A DNA stretch of 64,000 nt from Edaphobacter flagellatus (GCF_025264665.1 NZ_CP073697.1:4381628-4445627); one strand, 5' to 3'. Positions 27,862 through 37,732 are shown, counted from the stretch's first letter. Translations and numbers: made by a program. The notes: generated from the letters alone by a model not told the origin.

Positions 27862-28239
27862 TCAGCTCCGCGTTTCGTGGGTGAGGTGGGTTGTCTTGGT
27901 TTGCTGCGTTTTCTGGCGCAGGTTGGTGGAGGCGAGCTGGAGGCAGTAGAGGAGGAGTCCGGCGCGACGCGGGTCGATGTTGTTGGTGGCGATGCGGACG
28001 AGGAGCTCGCCGAGCGATTCCTCGATGTGGTCGTGGCTGGTGGGAGTGGAGAGCGCGAAGGTGCTGCGGCGGGCGATGCGCTCGTGCGGGCGAACGACGG
28101 GGCGGCGGGAGTCGTGGTGGAAGTAGCAGAACTGCTCGTCGCGCATGCGCGGGCTTCCGCAGCGGTGGTCGTCGGGGAAGACGTGGTGGCACTGGAATTG
28201 GTTGTCGGGCTGGTCGTTGTTGATGGTGGCTTCGTTCAT
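27862..28239 (-). CDS. Small Cys/His-rich protein, probable zinc binder
   Basis: A 125-residue protein of unknown function. Near the N-terminus it has CHHVFPDDHRCGSPRMRD and then CYFHH, giving Cys17, Cys27, Cys38 and His41/42, a plausible single zinc site. The pattern of Cys, Gly-Ser-Pro and Cys-Tyr-x-His resembles small Cys/His modules found in several copies in acidobacterial genomes. The rest is polar and Thr/Gln-rich. The ATG at 28239 has GGGGGA upstream, so the open frame further upstream is not used. It lies 430 bases beyond the end of the kinase operon and on the same strand. Confidence 0.65.
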   Translation of the reverse strand: MNEATINNDQPDNQFQCHHVFPDDHRCGSPRMRDEQFCYFHHDSRRPVVRPHERIARRSTFALSTPTSHDHIEESLGELLVRIATNNIDPRRAGLLLYCLQLASTNLRQKTQQTKTTHLTHETRS

Positions 28240-28344
28240 GGGTATCCCCCCTTGTTTTTTTGGCAAAATCTTCAAAGCAGAGAATTTAGGTCTGGACCTC
28301 GGGTGCACTTGGGGTGCCAAACCTGCGGATTAAGTTAAAAGGAA

Positions 28345-28372
28345 AAGCCCCGGCGTGTGCCGAGGCTTCTTT
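28345..28372 (-). terminator. Probable terminator downstream of the kinase operon
   Basis: AAGCCCCGGC (28345-28354) pairs with GCCGAGGCTT (28359-28368) with one mismatch and a GTGT loop. On the minus strand it is followed by TTTTCCTTTT; on the plus strand by CTTTT. It lies about 300 bases beyond the operon's last stop. Confidence 0.7.
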
Positions 28373-28584
28373 TGTATCTACTTCTATTTTAGAAAATCGA
28401 ACTAAATTGATCGGCGCTTTTGAGAGATTTATTTCGGGTGGGGAAGTGGTTTGGTTTGTTTTCGATGTGGGATTGAGTGCGGGTTTTACACAGATTTGGG
28501 GGCTTGACATGAATTTCGGGTGGTCCCGGTTTGGTTTCGGGGCGCAGATGCGGATTTGGCTTCCATTGACATCAAAGGCTTCGC

Positions 28585-28625
28585 TCGAATGCCCAATCAT
28601 GCCTTCCGCATGATTGGGCATTCGA
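28585..28625. other. Perfect 17-bp hairpin downstream of the kinase operon
   Basis: The arm TCGAATGCCCAATCATG (28585-28601) is mirrored exactly by CATGATTGGGCATTCGA (28609-28625), with the seven-base loop CCTTCCG. It lies 48 bases after the stop of the 383-residue gene. There is no T-tract on either side, so a classical terminator is not certain; a transcript-stabilising hairpin or a remnant of a mobile repeat is possible. Confidence 0.7.
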
Positions 28626-28672
28626 TGTGTTGGAGGGATTTTGATGTATGGGCCACCCGCCCTATTTATAAA

Positions 28673-29824
28673 CTACACAAAGGAAGATAACTCTTCAATT
28701 GCACGCAGCCACTCACGTGTCCACGAACCATCGTTTTTGCGTTCTTCAAAGATCATTCGAGGAGTCTCCTCAAGACTTGCCCAGTTTGAGTCTGCCGTGT
28801 TGATTAAGTCTTGAGCGGTGACGGACTTTAGTGTGAGCCGTTGTTCGACGTCTGCAAACCACCACAAATATTGTTTCCAGCTTAGAGCTAACCAAGGTTT
28901 GTTATTGGTAAACGCGTTGATTATGTCTGCCCCAAAAGGATTTCGTCTCGACGCTTCACTTAGCATGCCCCTCTGTTGAAGCCGTATAAGGTCGGATTGG
29001 CGAACAAGAGCCAACAAAGCCTCTTCGATCCAATAAGGTATTTGACCACCACCATCTTTCGGTTCGTCGAATCTTCCTAGCGTGAAGCGTCGGATATTGA
29101 AGAATTTTCCGGTTGCACAGGCAGTTGCACCAGCGGCCTTCCAGAGAAGGACATCAGTTGAACAAAATCCGACCAGAACTCGCATTCCTGCGGATTCGAG
29201 TTTCTCAATGACCTTCATAGCACCCTTCAATGCTTCCGTATCTTTCTGTTCCCTCCGAGGTTCAGTAGTGCTGTAGAAGACCAGATAAACTTCGTTGGTT
29301 TTGGCGCGGCTGAGAATGGAAGTGACGGTATTCGAATAGTTTGGGGTGCCGGTTTGTTCGAGGTCTACGATCGCTGTCATGATACTTCTGTGCGTCGATC
29401 CAGTCAGGCACTGAGTGAGATGGTCACTTGTGAGGACAACTTGCTCGTAATATGCGTCAGAAAAGGTTCGGGGAACCATAGCAGGTGAGCATATGGCATT
29501 TGGGGCCATTTTGAGAGCCGTTGATAATACCAAATCGGCTGTTTGCTTCCACCAGTCGAGGGCGCTTAGGTCTGCAGTATCGACATCTTTTGGGAAATAA
29601 GGCCAAGACGGAAGGCATCCCCTCTCACTGCGAGGGGAATATAGCTGGGGATCGAATATCACTTCGAAGCTAGTACGTTGCTTCTCTCGCGTTTTTTCGA
29701 CATATTTCAACATTTCATCCGAGGTCTGGTTAACCGGGCTCAATATCGAACCTTTGTAGGTGGCCAGATTCAGATCAAAGGTCAGGTTGGCCGAGTCGTT
29801 ACCCATTTGGTGATAAGTAGCCAT
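28673..29824 (-). CDS. Unknown protein of the kinase/nuclease cassette, possible TIM-barrel fold
   Basis: A 383-residue soluble protein not recognised as a known family. Repeating hydrophobic strands followed by helices (GSILSPVNQ; TSFEVIFDPQLY; DLVLST; IMTAIVDLE; EVYLVFYST; MRVLVGFCS then LLWKAAGATACATGKFF) suggest an alpha/beta barrel. The last of these recalls the phosphate-side strands of TIM-barrel enzymes such as tRNA-guanine transglycosylase relatives; this is inference only. The C-terminal third is helical and Trp-rich. It starts nine bases after the kinase stop with AGAGGG upstream, and is the third gene of the operon. No signal peptide or membrane segment is seen. Confidence 0.7.
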   Translation of the reverse strand: MATYHQMGNDSANLTFDLNLATYKGSILSPVNQTSDEMLKYVEKTREKQRTSFEVIFDPQLYSPRSERGCLPSWPYFPKDVDTADLSALDWWKQTADLVLSTALKMAPNAICSPAMVPRTFSDAYYEQVVLTSDHLTQCLTGSTHRSIMTAIVDLEQTGTPNYSNTVTSILSRAKTNEVYLVFYSTTEPRREQKDTEALKGAMKVIEKLESAGMRVLVGFCSTDVLLWKAAGATACATGKFFNIRRFTLGRFDEPKDGGGQIPYWIEEALLALVRQSDLIRLQQRGMLSEASRRNPFGADIINAFTNNKPWLALSWKQYLWWFADVEQRLTLKSVTAQDLINTADSNWASLEETPRMIFEERKNDGSWTREWLRAIEELSSFV

Positions 29825-29833
29825 ATAACCCTC

Positions 29834-30664
29834 TTACTGAGTTCGCCAAGCATCCCGAAGTTGGCTCGGCGTTCTAAAACGATCAATTGGGAATTGATTC
29901 ACCATCTTCCGGAGAGCAGGCAAATGCGATTCCACTGCAAATCGAAAAAACTGCGCCTGTGGGTCCGACCCGTCTGCAACTCGGTCTACACACTCATAAC
30001 CTGAGTCAAGATCGGTCGAATAAGGATGTTTGCGACCTTGAGCCATCGTGAGTGTTACTCCAAGAGCAAACTGATCTGACCTCCAGTCAATCATCTCCTT
30101 CCGATTATTAAGTTGTTCAGACGGAGCAAAAAGTGGTGTGCCTGGGCCCATCGATACCCATGTTTGAGTCAATGAAGAACGGGAAAGATCTCTAACGATA
30201 CCGAAGTCCACCACCACAGGTTGCCAAGATAACGAGGACCGAAACATGATGTTGTCAGGTTTTAAGTCACGATGAACTAGGTTGAGTTGATACAAGTGAT
30301 CGAGTACTTCGATCAGAGCCGCACCTACTTCTAGTGTTTGTTCTCTTGTTAGGGGTGTTGTTTTCACTCTGTCCGCGAGCGTGCCGCCTGCTATGTACTC
30401 CTCAATAAGACATGTGTATGTCGATGTACCCAAACTAAAGGTCTCAACGGATTCAAGCTGGGCGATATTCGGATGACTGCATCTAACTATGGCATCGATT
30501 TCACGTTCAGTTCTAGAGTGAGAGGATTTGTGTCCAATTACTTTTAAGGCCAGCGAGCGCGTTCCATCATCTACAAGAAAGGTCTCCTTAAATGCTCCTG
30601 CCCCAACCCGTTTACGAAAATGCAGACTTTTTTTTGCAGCGTAAGCCTTCGCTACGATTTCCAT
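29834..30664 (-). CDS. Hanks-type serine/threonine protein kinase
   Basis: A 276-residue soluble kinase consisting of the catalytic domain only. The glycine loop is VGAGAFKET (20-27), the ATP lysine Lys41 (ALKVI), the catalytic loop HRDLKPDN (131-138) and the metal loop DFG (153-155). GPGTPLFAPSEQ resembles the activation-segment APE motif, and DWRSDQFALGVTL is subdomain IX. It lacks the PASTA or other sensor domains of housekeeping kinases. It lies between a nuclease-like gene (12 bases upstream) and an unknown gene (9 bases downstream), so it probably acts on or with them. Confidence 0.9.
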   Translation of the reverse strand: MEIVAKAYAAKKSLHFRKRVGAGAFKETFLVDDGTRSLALKVIGHKSSHSRTEREIDAIVRCSHPNIAQLESVETFSLGTSTYTCLIEEYIAGGTLADRVKTTPLTREQTLEVGAALIEVLDHLYQLNLVHRDLKPDNIMFRSSLSWQPVVVDFGIVRDLSRSSLTQTWVSMGPGTPLFAPSEQLNNRKEMIDWRSDQFALGVTLTMAQGRKHPYSTDLDSGYECVDRVADGSDPQAQFFRFAVESHLPALRKMVNQFPIDRFRTPSQLRDAWRTQ

Positions 30665-30676
30665 GGGCGCTCACGT

Positions 30677-31084
30677 TCACACCGAAGCAAGACTTCTAGC
30701 CTGTGCAGTAATCCAAGGCTCTAGTGGCGGAGATGGATTGGGCGTGAATAGGATTTTTATTTGCCCACCTACAATACAGCAAATTCCCACTCCTCTTACT
30801 TCGAATTCATTCATAAATTTAAGGGCGAAGTTTGCTTTTGGTTCTGGCATGAGAATGTATGACTCTTCAGCGAAGCACGTGTTTCTGTAAGCTTGATCGA
30901 GGGCTTTACGCCAGTCGATAAGCTTTGCCTCAATTGCGATCGTGGAGTTGTCGGTCGTAATGACTACGTCGGTCTTACCGCGAGCGTAGAAAAATTCCTG
31001 AACAATACCTACTTCCCCCCACGGTGTTTCACCCGAACGCAGTAGGTCAACAAACGTCGCCACTAGTGTCGCTTCTGAACTCAT
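30677..31084 (-). CDS. PD-(D/E)XK nuclease-like protein
   Basis: A 135-residue protein with the arrangement of a restriction-endonuclease-like fold: a conserved Glu in IVQEFF, then GKTDVVI (Asp39), then IAIEAKL (Glu52-x-Lys54), then WRKALDQAYRN with Gln64 in the helix that often carries the fourth motif. ESYILMPEP would be the following strand. The size allows only the core fold. Whether it cuts DNA or only binds it is unknown. First gene of the three-gene operon; AGGA lies ten bases before the ATG. Its base composition is visibly richer in A/T than that of ffh next door. Confidence 0.72.
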   Translation of the reverse strand: MSSEATLVATFVDLLRSGETPWGEVGIVQEFFYARGKTDVVITTDNSTIAIEAKLIDWRKALDQAYRNTCFAEESYILMPEPKANFALKFMNEFEVRGVGICCIVGGQIKILFTPNPSPPLEPWITAQARSLASV

Positions 31085-31170
31085 GCTTAAAAGGTCCTAA
31101 CGCTCTTTTCGCCCAATTGTCCTTCAAAACTAGCTGTTCAGTACATCCATTTTCAGATGTACCTAGCTAG

Positions 31171-32556
<1,386 letters not shown>

Positions 32557-32600
32557 GACTGGTTTAAGTTTACCAGTGCGGAGCGGAAGATTTGACGGAG

Positions 32601-33899
32601 CTAGTTGACCTGGACGAGGGTTCCTCCCTTGACGAAGGTGATGACAAGGTCGACGAGGTGGGTATTGGGGTCAGAGAAGGCCTTATAGGTGGCTGAGTAA
32701 CCGTTGAGGGAGCGGAGCGCAGTGTTCTTGTTAAGGAAGGTGGTGAGGTAGTTGACGTCGTAGAAGTCGCCTGGGTTCATGCGCCATGCGGAATCGAATT
32801 CCTTGCGCTGGACGTCGGAGAGGCCTTCGGCTTTGACGGAGTGCAGGCGGTACTGCTCGCCGGGGACGACGTGGACGGTATAGGAGACGTGGTGCGTGGC
32901 TTTGTCGAGGGAGGCCGGGGCCTGCACTTTGACGTCCTGATAGCCCTTGGCGTAGTAGGCGCGGGCAAGCGTGGTGAGGCTTTGTTTGAGGGCGAGCTGC
33001 GAGGCGACGTCTTCAGGTTTGAGCTTGGCCTGCTTGTCGAAGTCGGCGGTGCTCATGACATCGGAGCCGGGCCAGGTGAGGCGGGAGAGATGATAGGGCT
33101 CGCCTTCGCTGACAGCGGCGGTGAGATCGAGGTTGATGGCGTCGGAGGTGACCTGCGGCGCGGAGTGCGTGTAATTCGTGACCGAGGCATTGAGATAGCC
33201 GTCGTTGCGATAGACGTCGGTGATGAGCGAGGTGATAGTGGACTCCGTAGTGAGCTGATCGAAGGGCTCGCCGGAGACTTTCTGGGCGACTTTGTCGAGC
33301 TTGGGCTGCAGAGCCGGAGATGTGGAAGCGAAGTGCAGTGTATGGACGCGGACTTCGGGGGAATCGATGAGGAATTTGACGGATGTCGGTGTGGCTCCGG
33401 CGCCGGGGGAGACGGGTATTGCGACGACGGTCGCGGTGACGCTTTTTTCGGCGAGCATGGCTTTGAGGGCGGCGACGACGCTGTCCTGCATGTTGCCTGC
33501 GGTTGGCACGGTGCCCTGGTAGAGAGGGACGCGGGTTTTAAGTGCAGCGGAAAGCTCTTCCGGAGTCCACCAGACGAAGTTGGCGAAGCGGGCAGGCAGA
33601 AGGTTGTCGTTGGGCATCATCTTGAGCGAGAAGACGAGGCCCGTGGATTGGGACGCGAACCGAATGTCGCTGAAGAGGCCGGTGTCGTTGAGTTTTTGTG
33701 CGGCGGCGTTGAGCTCGGTGACAGTGGAATTTGCGCCGGGCGTGAGATGCGTAAAGGCTAAGAGCTCGGCTTGGGAATAGGCAGGTGCTCCGGTGAAGGA
33801 GATGCTTTTGGGCAGGATGACGGTTTGGGCGTTCAGGCTGTTGGATACAGGCAGAAGGCAAAGGGCAAGTAGAGCAAGAAAACCAGTGGTCGGACGCAT
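32601..33899 (-). CDS. Exported multi-POTRA protein without a barrel
   Basis: A 432-residue exported protein. After a signal peptide (FLALLALCLLPVSNSLNAQ), at least three and probably four POTRA-like repeats are visible, each with a strand, a helix ending in a Gly-aromatic turn and a closing strand: AAQKLNDTGLFSDIRF, ITDVYRNDGYLNASV, LARAYYAKGYQDVKV and a last unit near 370-430. The repeats resemble BamA, TamA or FhaC periplasmic domains, yet the protein ends without a beta-barrel. It may be a scaffold in outer-membrane assembly. The ATG at 33899 begins the signal; ffh starts 44 bases after its stop. Confidence 0.72.
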   Translation of the reverse strand: MRPTTGFLALLALCLLPVSNSLNAQTVILPKSISFTGAPAYSQAELLAFTHLTPGANSTVTELNAAAQKLNDTGLFSDIRFASQSTGLVFSLKMMPNDNLLPARFANFVWWTPEELSAALKTRVPLYQGTVPTAGNMQDSVVAALKAMLAEKSVTATVVAIPVSPGAGATPTSVKFLIDSPEVRVHTLHFASTSPALQPKLDKVAQKVSGEPFDQLTTESTITSLITDVYRNDGYLNASVTNYTHSAPQVTSDAINLDLTAAVSEGEPYHLSRLTWPGSDVMSTADFDKQAKLKPEDVASQLALKQSLTTLARAYYAKGYQDVKVQAPASLDKATHHVSYTVHVVPGEQYRLHSVKAEGLSDVQRKEFDSAWRMNPGDFYDVNYLTTFLNKNTALRSLNGYSATYKAFSDPNTHLVDLVITFVKGGTLVQVN

Positions 33900-34116
33900 T
33901 GTGAGGAACAATATCGCAAAGAGTGCGGAGTGAAAAGAAGAAAGTTAAGGGCAAAGCGTGAGGCTTCTTATTTGTTGGGGGGATGATAGCTCGAAGTATC
34001 TCGATGCAGAATTTGCTGGTACCAATCAGGGGGTGTGTTGGATGGTTCGTAGCTTGGTGGGTACATCGAGTGGGTGTGGGGTCCGCGGTTCGGGTGGATG
34101 ACCGGATAATGAGGTC

Positions 34117-35067
34117 ATGCAGCAAAAGGGCCAGGTGGCGGGAAACGTTCAGATCGTGCGTGAGTATGCGACGTTTCTACGCGTGGAGAAGGGCATGCGT
34201 CCGGCGACGTGTGAGGCGTATCAGCGAGATATCGAGCAGTTTGCGGAACATGTCGAGGGGCGCGATGGCTTGCTGGTGACGGCTCAACAGCAAGACGTGA
34301 GCGGTTTTATGGAAGGGCTGCGCGGACACGGTGTGGAGTCACGATCGATTGCGCGGAAACTTAGCGCCTTGAAGGGCTTTTATCGCTGGCTGTTGATGGA
34401 CAAGCGGATTACGCATGATCCGACGGTGAATGTGGAGTCGCCATCGAGCTGGAAGATTCTGCCGAAGAGCCTTGCTGAGGGTGAGGTAGCGGAGATGTTG
34501 GAGCGTACGGGGGCTGCTGCTCATGTTGCAGATGCGGATGGCTTGTCGCTGCGCGATCACGCGATTCTGGAGCTGCTGTACGCAGGTGGGCTGCGTGTAT
34601 CGGAGATATGCGGTCTTCATGTGGAAGACCTGCAGCTCGACTCCGGGCGTGCTCTGGTGCGGGGCAAGGGCGACAAGGAGAGGATTGTTCCTCTGGGCCG
34701 GTCTGCGGTCGAGGCGCTGGAGCAGTATCTGAAGCTGGGGCGTCCTGAGCTTGTGCATGGAGCGATGCAGCGGGCGCTGTTTCTGAGTGTGCGCGGCAAG
34801 CCGCTGACGCGGCAGTGGGTATGGGAGATGGTGAGGGCGGCAGCGCCGAGGAGCAGCAAGGCGAGTCCGCACAAATTGCGACATAGTTGCGCGACGCACA
34901 TGGTGGAGCATGGCGCGGACCTGAGAAGTGTGCAGACTCTGTTGGGGCATGCAGACATTGCAACGACGCAGGTGTATACGCACGTGGCTCTGGGACGGTT
35001 GAAGCAGGTACATCGGATGCATCATCCGCGCGGCAAACGATATGGGGCGCGGGCGGCTGGAGAGTAA
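34117..35067 (+). CDS. Tyrosine recombinase, XerD/XerC-like
   Basis: A 316-residue site-specific recombinase with a SAM-like N-terminal domain (15-105) and a catalytic domain. Catalytic residues are Arg160 (GGLRVSE), Lys184 (GKGDKERIVP), His252 and Arg255 (HKLRHSCATH), His278 (LGHADIATTQ) and nucleophile Tyr287 (QVYTH). Such recombinases resolve chromosome dimers at dif. It is followed after three bases by a second recombinase, so the two probably form the XerC/XerD heterotetramer. GAGG precedes the ATG. No excisionase or phage genes are near, which argues against a mobile integrase. Confidence 0.9.
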   Translation: MQQKGQVAGNVQIVREYATFLRVEKGMRPATCEAYQRDIEQFAEHVEGRDGLLVTAQQQDVSGFMEGLRGHGVESRSIARKLSALKGFYRWLLMDKRITHDPTVNVESPSSWKILPKSLAEGEVAEMLERTGAAAHVADADGLSLRDHAILELLYAGGLRVSEICGLHVEDLQLDSGRALVRGKGDKERIVPLGRSAVEALEQYLKLGRPELVHGAMQRALFLSVRGKPLTRQWVWEMVRAAAPRSSKASPHKLRHSCATHMVEHGADLRSVQTLLGHADIATTQVYTHVALGRLKQVHRMHHPRGKRYGARAAGE

Positions 35068-35070
35068 CGA

Positions 35071-36063
35071 ATGCGCGAAGGCGGCGAGTTCGTCCAACTG
35101 GCAGAACGGTTTCTGGCGATGCTCGCGAATGAGCGCGGCGCGTCGGAGCATACGGTGCGTGCGTACGGACGCGAGGTGCGGAGCTTTGCTGCCTATCTGT
35201 CGGATAGCCTGGGCGAAGGTGGACAGATGGTGCAGGTGGAGCATCTGCACATCCGAGCGTATCTTGGCGTGTTATATGAGCGTGGTCTGACGAAGGCGAG
35301 TGCGGCACGGGCACTGGCTGCGGTGCGGAGTTGGTTCAAGTGGCTGGCCAAAGAGGGTGTGGTGGAGCAGAATCCGGCGCTGCTGGTGAGCACGCCGAAG
35401 CTGCCGAAGCATCTGCCGCGTGTGCCGAGTGCGGAAGAGGTGAATCGCGTACTGAACTCACTGGAAGAGACTCCTTTGGCGGCAAAGAGCAAAAAAGCGA
35501 AAAAGGATTCTGATGACGGCGATGCCGTTGCGTGGCCGGAGCGCGACCGTGTGATCTTTGAGCTGCTGTATGGATGCGGCATTCGTAATTCAGAGCTGGT
35601 GGGCCTGAATGTGGATAGCGTGAAGTGGGGCGATGACGCCATCCTTGTTCGTGGTAAGGGGCGAAAGGAGAGGCTGGTTCCGTTGGGCGATGAGGCAGCG
35701 GTTGCGCTGCGTGCATATCTGCCAGCGCGCGAGGCTCGGCTGATAGCGGCTGGCAAGGGCGCGAAGGTACATGAAGGGCCTCTGTTGACGAACCTGCGTA
35801 TGCGCGGGGATTGCAGGCTGACGACGCGCAGTGTGGGCAGGATTGTGAAGGCGATTGCTCTAAGCCGCGGGCTTCCGGCAGATGTTCATCCGCATACGCT
35901 GCGTCATGCTTTTGGCACGCACATGCTGGAAGAAGGGGCAGACCTTCGCGCAATTCAGGAGATGCTGGGACACGAGAGGCTGTCGACTACGCAGCGCTAT
36001 ACGCAGCTGACGGTGGGACAGGTTCAGAGGGTGTATGACGAGACGCATCCTCGCGCGAAGTAG
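35071..36063 (+). CDS. Tyrosine recombinase, XerC/XerD-like
   Basis: A 330-residue recombinase, partner of the preceding one. Catalytic residues: Arg172 (CGIRNSE), Lys196 ([10 protein letters not shown]), His275 and Arg278 ([11 protein letters not shown]), His301 ([10 protein letters not shown]) and Tyr310 (QRYTQ). A charged insert rich in Lys and Asp (about 138-150) lies between the two domains, lengthening it relative to XerD. The last 77 bases overlap the 3' end of the convergent histidine kinase. It is the second gene of a two-gene unit. Confidence 0.9.
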   Translation: MREGGEFVQLAERFLAMLANERGASEHTVRAYGREVRSFAAYLSDSLGEGGQMVQVEHLHIRAYLGVLYERGLTKASAARALAAVRSWFKWLAKEGVVEQNPALLVSTPKLPKHLPRVPSAEEVNRVLNSLEETPLAAKSKKAKKDSDDGDAVAWPERDRVIFELLYGCGIRNSELVGLNVDSVKWGDDAILVRGKGRKERLVPLGDEAAVALRAYLPAREARLIAAGKGAKVHEGPLLTNLRMRGDCRLTTRSVGRIVKAIALSRGLPADVHPHTLRHAFGTHMLEEGADLRAIQEMLGHERLSTTQRYTQLTVGQVQRVYDETHPRAK

Positions 36064-37291
36064 GAGAAGAGGGTGCGACATCGATGGGCAGCGTCTTAGC
36101 CGTGGCGGCCGAATCAGACGCCGTCTGAGTTACGTGCGGGTCAAGTAGCGGGAAAAAGATAGAAAAGACGGTGCCATGATGCGCCGCATTCTGGCTGCTT
36201 CTGACTGCAATGCGGCCTTTGTGGCGGGAGATGATCTGCTGCGTGACCCAAAGGCCGAGGCCGGTTCCGGAGGAGCCTTTCGTGGTGTAGAAGGGCTCGA
36301 AGAGAAGACGGAGGGTCTGCGCGGACATTCCGCTTCCGGTGTCGGCGACGGTAAGGCGAATGCCTGAAATTCCGGTAGCGGGGTGAGTCGATGGGCGGAT
36401 GCGAATCTGGAGATTTCCCTTTGGCTCCATGGAGTCGAGGGCGTTGCTGATGAGATTGACGAGAACCTGGCGCAGCTCACCCTGCTGGCAGAAGAGTGCT
36501 GGAGTTGGGCGGTAGCTGGTCTTGACGTTGATCTCGGCGAGGAGCAGACGGCCTGCGTGGAGCGAGATGGCGCTGTCGATAATCTCGTTCAACTGGGTCT
36601 TTGCCGGGCCATGCGTGCCGCGGAAGAAGCCGAGGGTCTGCGACGCAATCGTAGAAACGCGTACGAGCTCATGTTGCGCAAGCGTGAGGTATTCACGAGA
36701 CTGCGGAGAGAGGTCCTCTTGCTGGAGGAGATAGAGCAGATTCGTGATGGCCTCCAGCGGATTATTGATCTCATGGGCAATGCTGGCGGCCATGCGTCCT
36801 GCAAGGGCGAGCTTGTCTGCGTTGCGGAGGGACTGTTCAGCCTGGCGTGCGCTGGTGATATCGCGCGCGACCTTGGAAGCGCCGATGATATTTCCGGCAG
36901 TGTCATAGATGGGCGAGACGGAAAGGGAGACGATGATCTCGGAGCCGTCTTTATGAAGACGCGTGGTTTCGTAGTGATCGACGAGCTGACCATGACGAAT
37001 CTGTTCAAGGATCGAGGGAGTGTCTTTCGCGGTCTGGGAGCTGAGGATCGAGGTGGCGTTGCCGAGAATCTCGCCGGCTTTATAACCGAATATCCGTTCG
37101 GCGGCCTTATTCCAACTGGTGATGAGGCCTTCGAGGGTGCAGCTGTAAATGGCGTCGTCAGAGCTCTCGACGATGGCCGCAAGGAAAGAGGAGAGCTGAC
37201 TTTTGGTCTTGAACGCTGCAACTTTTTGCGATGAGGCGACGGGCGTCGGCCTTTGAGACGTTTTGCGCGTTGACGGGTCCAGAGCAGGCAC
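35987..37291 (-). CDS. Soluble PAS-domain sensor histidine kinase
   Basis: A 434-residue kinase without membrane segments. A PAS domain (about 35-150, [16 protein letters not shown] through VARDIT) senses a cytoplasmic signal; the phosphorylated His173 is in [12 protein letters not shown], and the ATPase domain has [10 protein letters not shown] (N box), DTGSGM (G1) and GTGLGL (G2). The start is GTG. The last 60 residues are Ser/Pro/Ala-rich and beyond the catalytic domain. Their coding DNA overlaps xerC on the other strand. No response regulator is adjacent on this strand; the NtrC-type regulator at 38 kb is the closest. Confidence 0.9.
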   Translation of the reverse strand: MPALDPSTRKTSQRPTPVASSQKVAAFKTKSQLSSFLAAIVESSDDAIYSCTLEGLITSWNKAAERIFGYKAGEILGNATSILSSQTAKDTPSILEQIRHGQLVDHYETTRLHKDGSEIIVSLSVSPIYDTAGNIIGASKVARDITSARQAEQSLRNADKLALAGRMAASIAHEINNPLEAITNLLYLLQQEDLSPQSREYLTLAQHELVRVSTIASQTLGFFRGTHGPAKTQLNEIIDSAISLHAGRLLLAEINVKTSYRPTPALFCQQGELRQVLVNLISNALDSMEPKGNLQIRIRPSTHPATGISGIRLTVADTGSGMSAQTLRLLFEPFYTTKGSSGTGLGLWVTQQIISRHKGRIAVRSSQNAAHHGTVFSIFFPLLDPHVTQTASDSAATAKTLPIDVAPSSPTSREDASRHTPSEPVPPSAAYSAA

Positions 37292-37405
37292 AGTAGGTAA
37301 AATCTTCCCCTTCTAATGAAAGTAGGATGCAGATTTTTCTGTAAAGGCTAGATGGAGGTTGAAATAGCGGAAATATTTTTGGCTTGAAAGGTTCCTATCT
37401 TGGAA

Positions 37406-37732
37406 CTAGTAGCGGGGGACGGAGGGGTCAATGAAGCGGGACCAGCGGTCGATGCCTCCGGCAAGCGACTGGACATGGTCAAACCCCTGATTCCGGAGCC
37501 ACATGGTGACCGAGAGGGAGCGGGCGCCGTGGTGGCAGAGCACGACGATGGGCTTATCTGGGTCGAGCTCCTGATGGGCGCGTGAAGTGATCTCTCCCAT
37601 GGGCATAGAGATAGCGCCAGGCAGGCTGGCGGTGTGCACCTCCCAGGGTTCACGAACGTCTAACAGTAGGGGAGCATCTGGCAGTTGACGCAGAGCTGCA
37701 TAGGCTTCAGCCGATATTTCAGGGTCAAGCAT
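37406..37732 (-). CDS. Rhodanese-like sulfurtransferase
   Basis: A 108-residue single-domain rhodanese. The active-site cysteine Cys66 lies in VVLCHHGARS, and LLLDVREPWEV and GGIDRW are the other signatures. It can carry a persulfide and may supply sulfur or detoxify. It lies between two signalling systems on the opposite strand from the sigma-54 regulator and appears to be a single-gene unit. No ribosome site stands out before the ATG. Confidence 0.9.
   Translation of the reverse strand: MLDPEISAEAYAALRQLPDAPLLLDVREPWEVHTASLPGAISMPMGEITSRAHQELDPDKPIVVLCHHGARSLSVTMWLRNQGFDHVQSLAGGIDRWSRFIDPSVPRY

Larger units (their letters stand above)
28240..28672. other. Intergenic region with terminator, repeat-like DNA and long hairpin
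   Basis: The gap separates the Cys/His protein from the kinase operon. It contains a terminator (28345-28372), a G/T-rich stretch (about 28430-28570) similar to what I recall as repeated intergenic DNA in acidobacteria, and a 17-bp perfect hairpin (28585-28625). The 99-residue plus-strand frame across it has no codon or motif support and is not called. Confidence 0.6.

Noticed and set aside
28314..28613. A 99-residue plus-strand frame in the gap after the kinase cassette
   Set aside because: It crosses a terminator and one arm of the long hairpin, has no ribosome site, and the DNA looks like a non-coding repeat.
34117..36063. The two tyrosine recombinases as integrases of a mobile element
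   Set aside because: Both have Xer-like length and motifs, there is no tRNA, attachment repeat, excisionase or cargo, and the neighbours are housekeeping genes.
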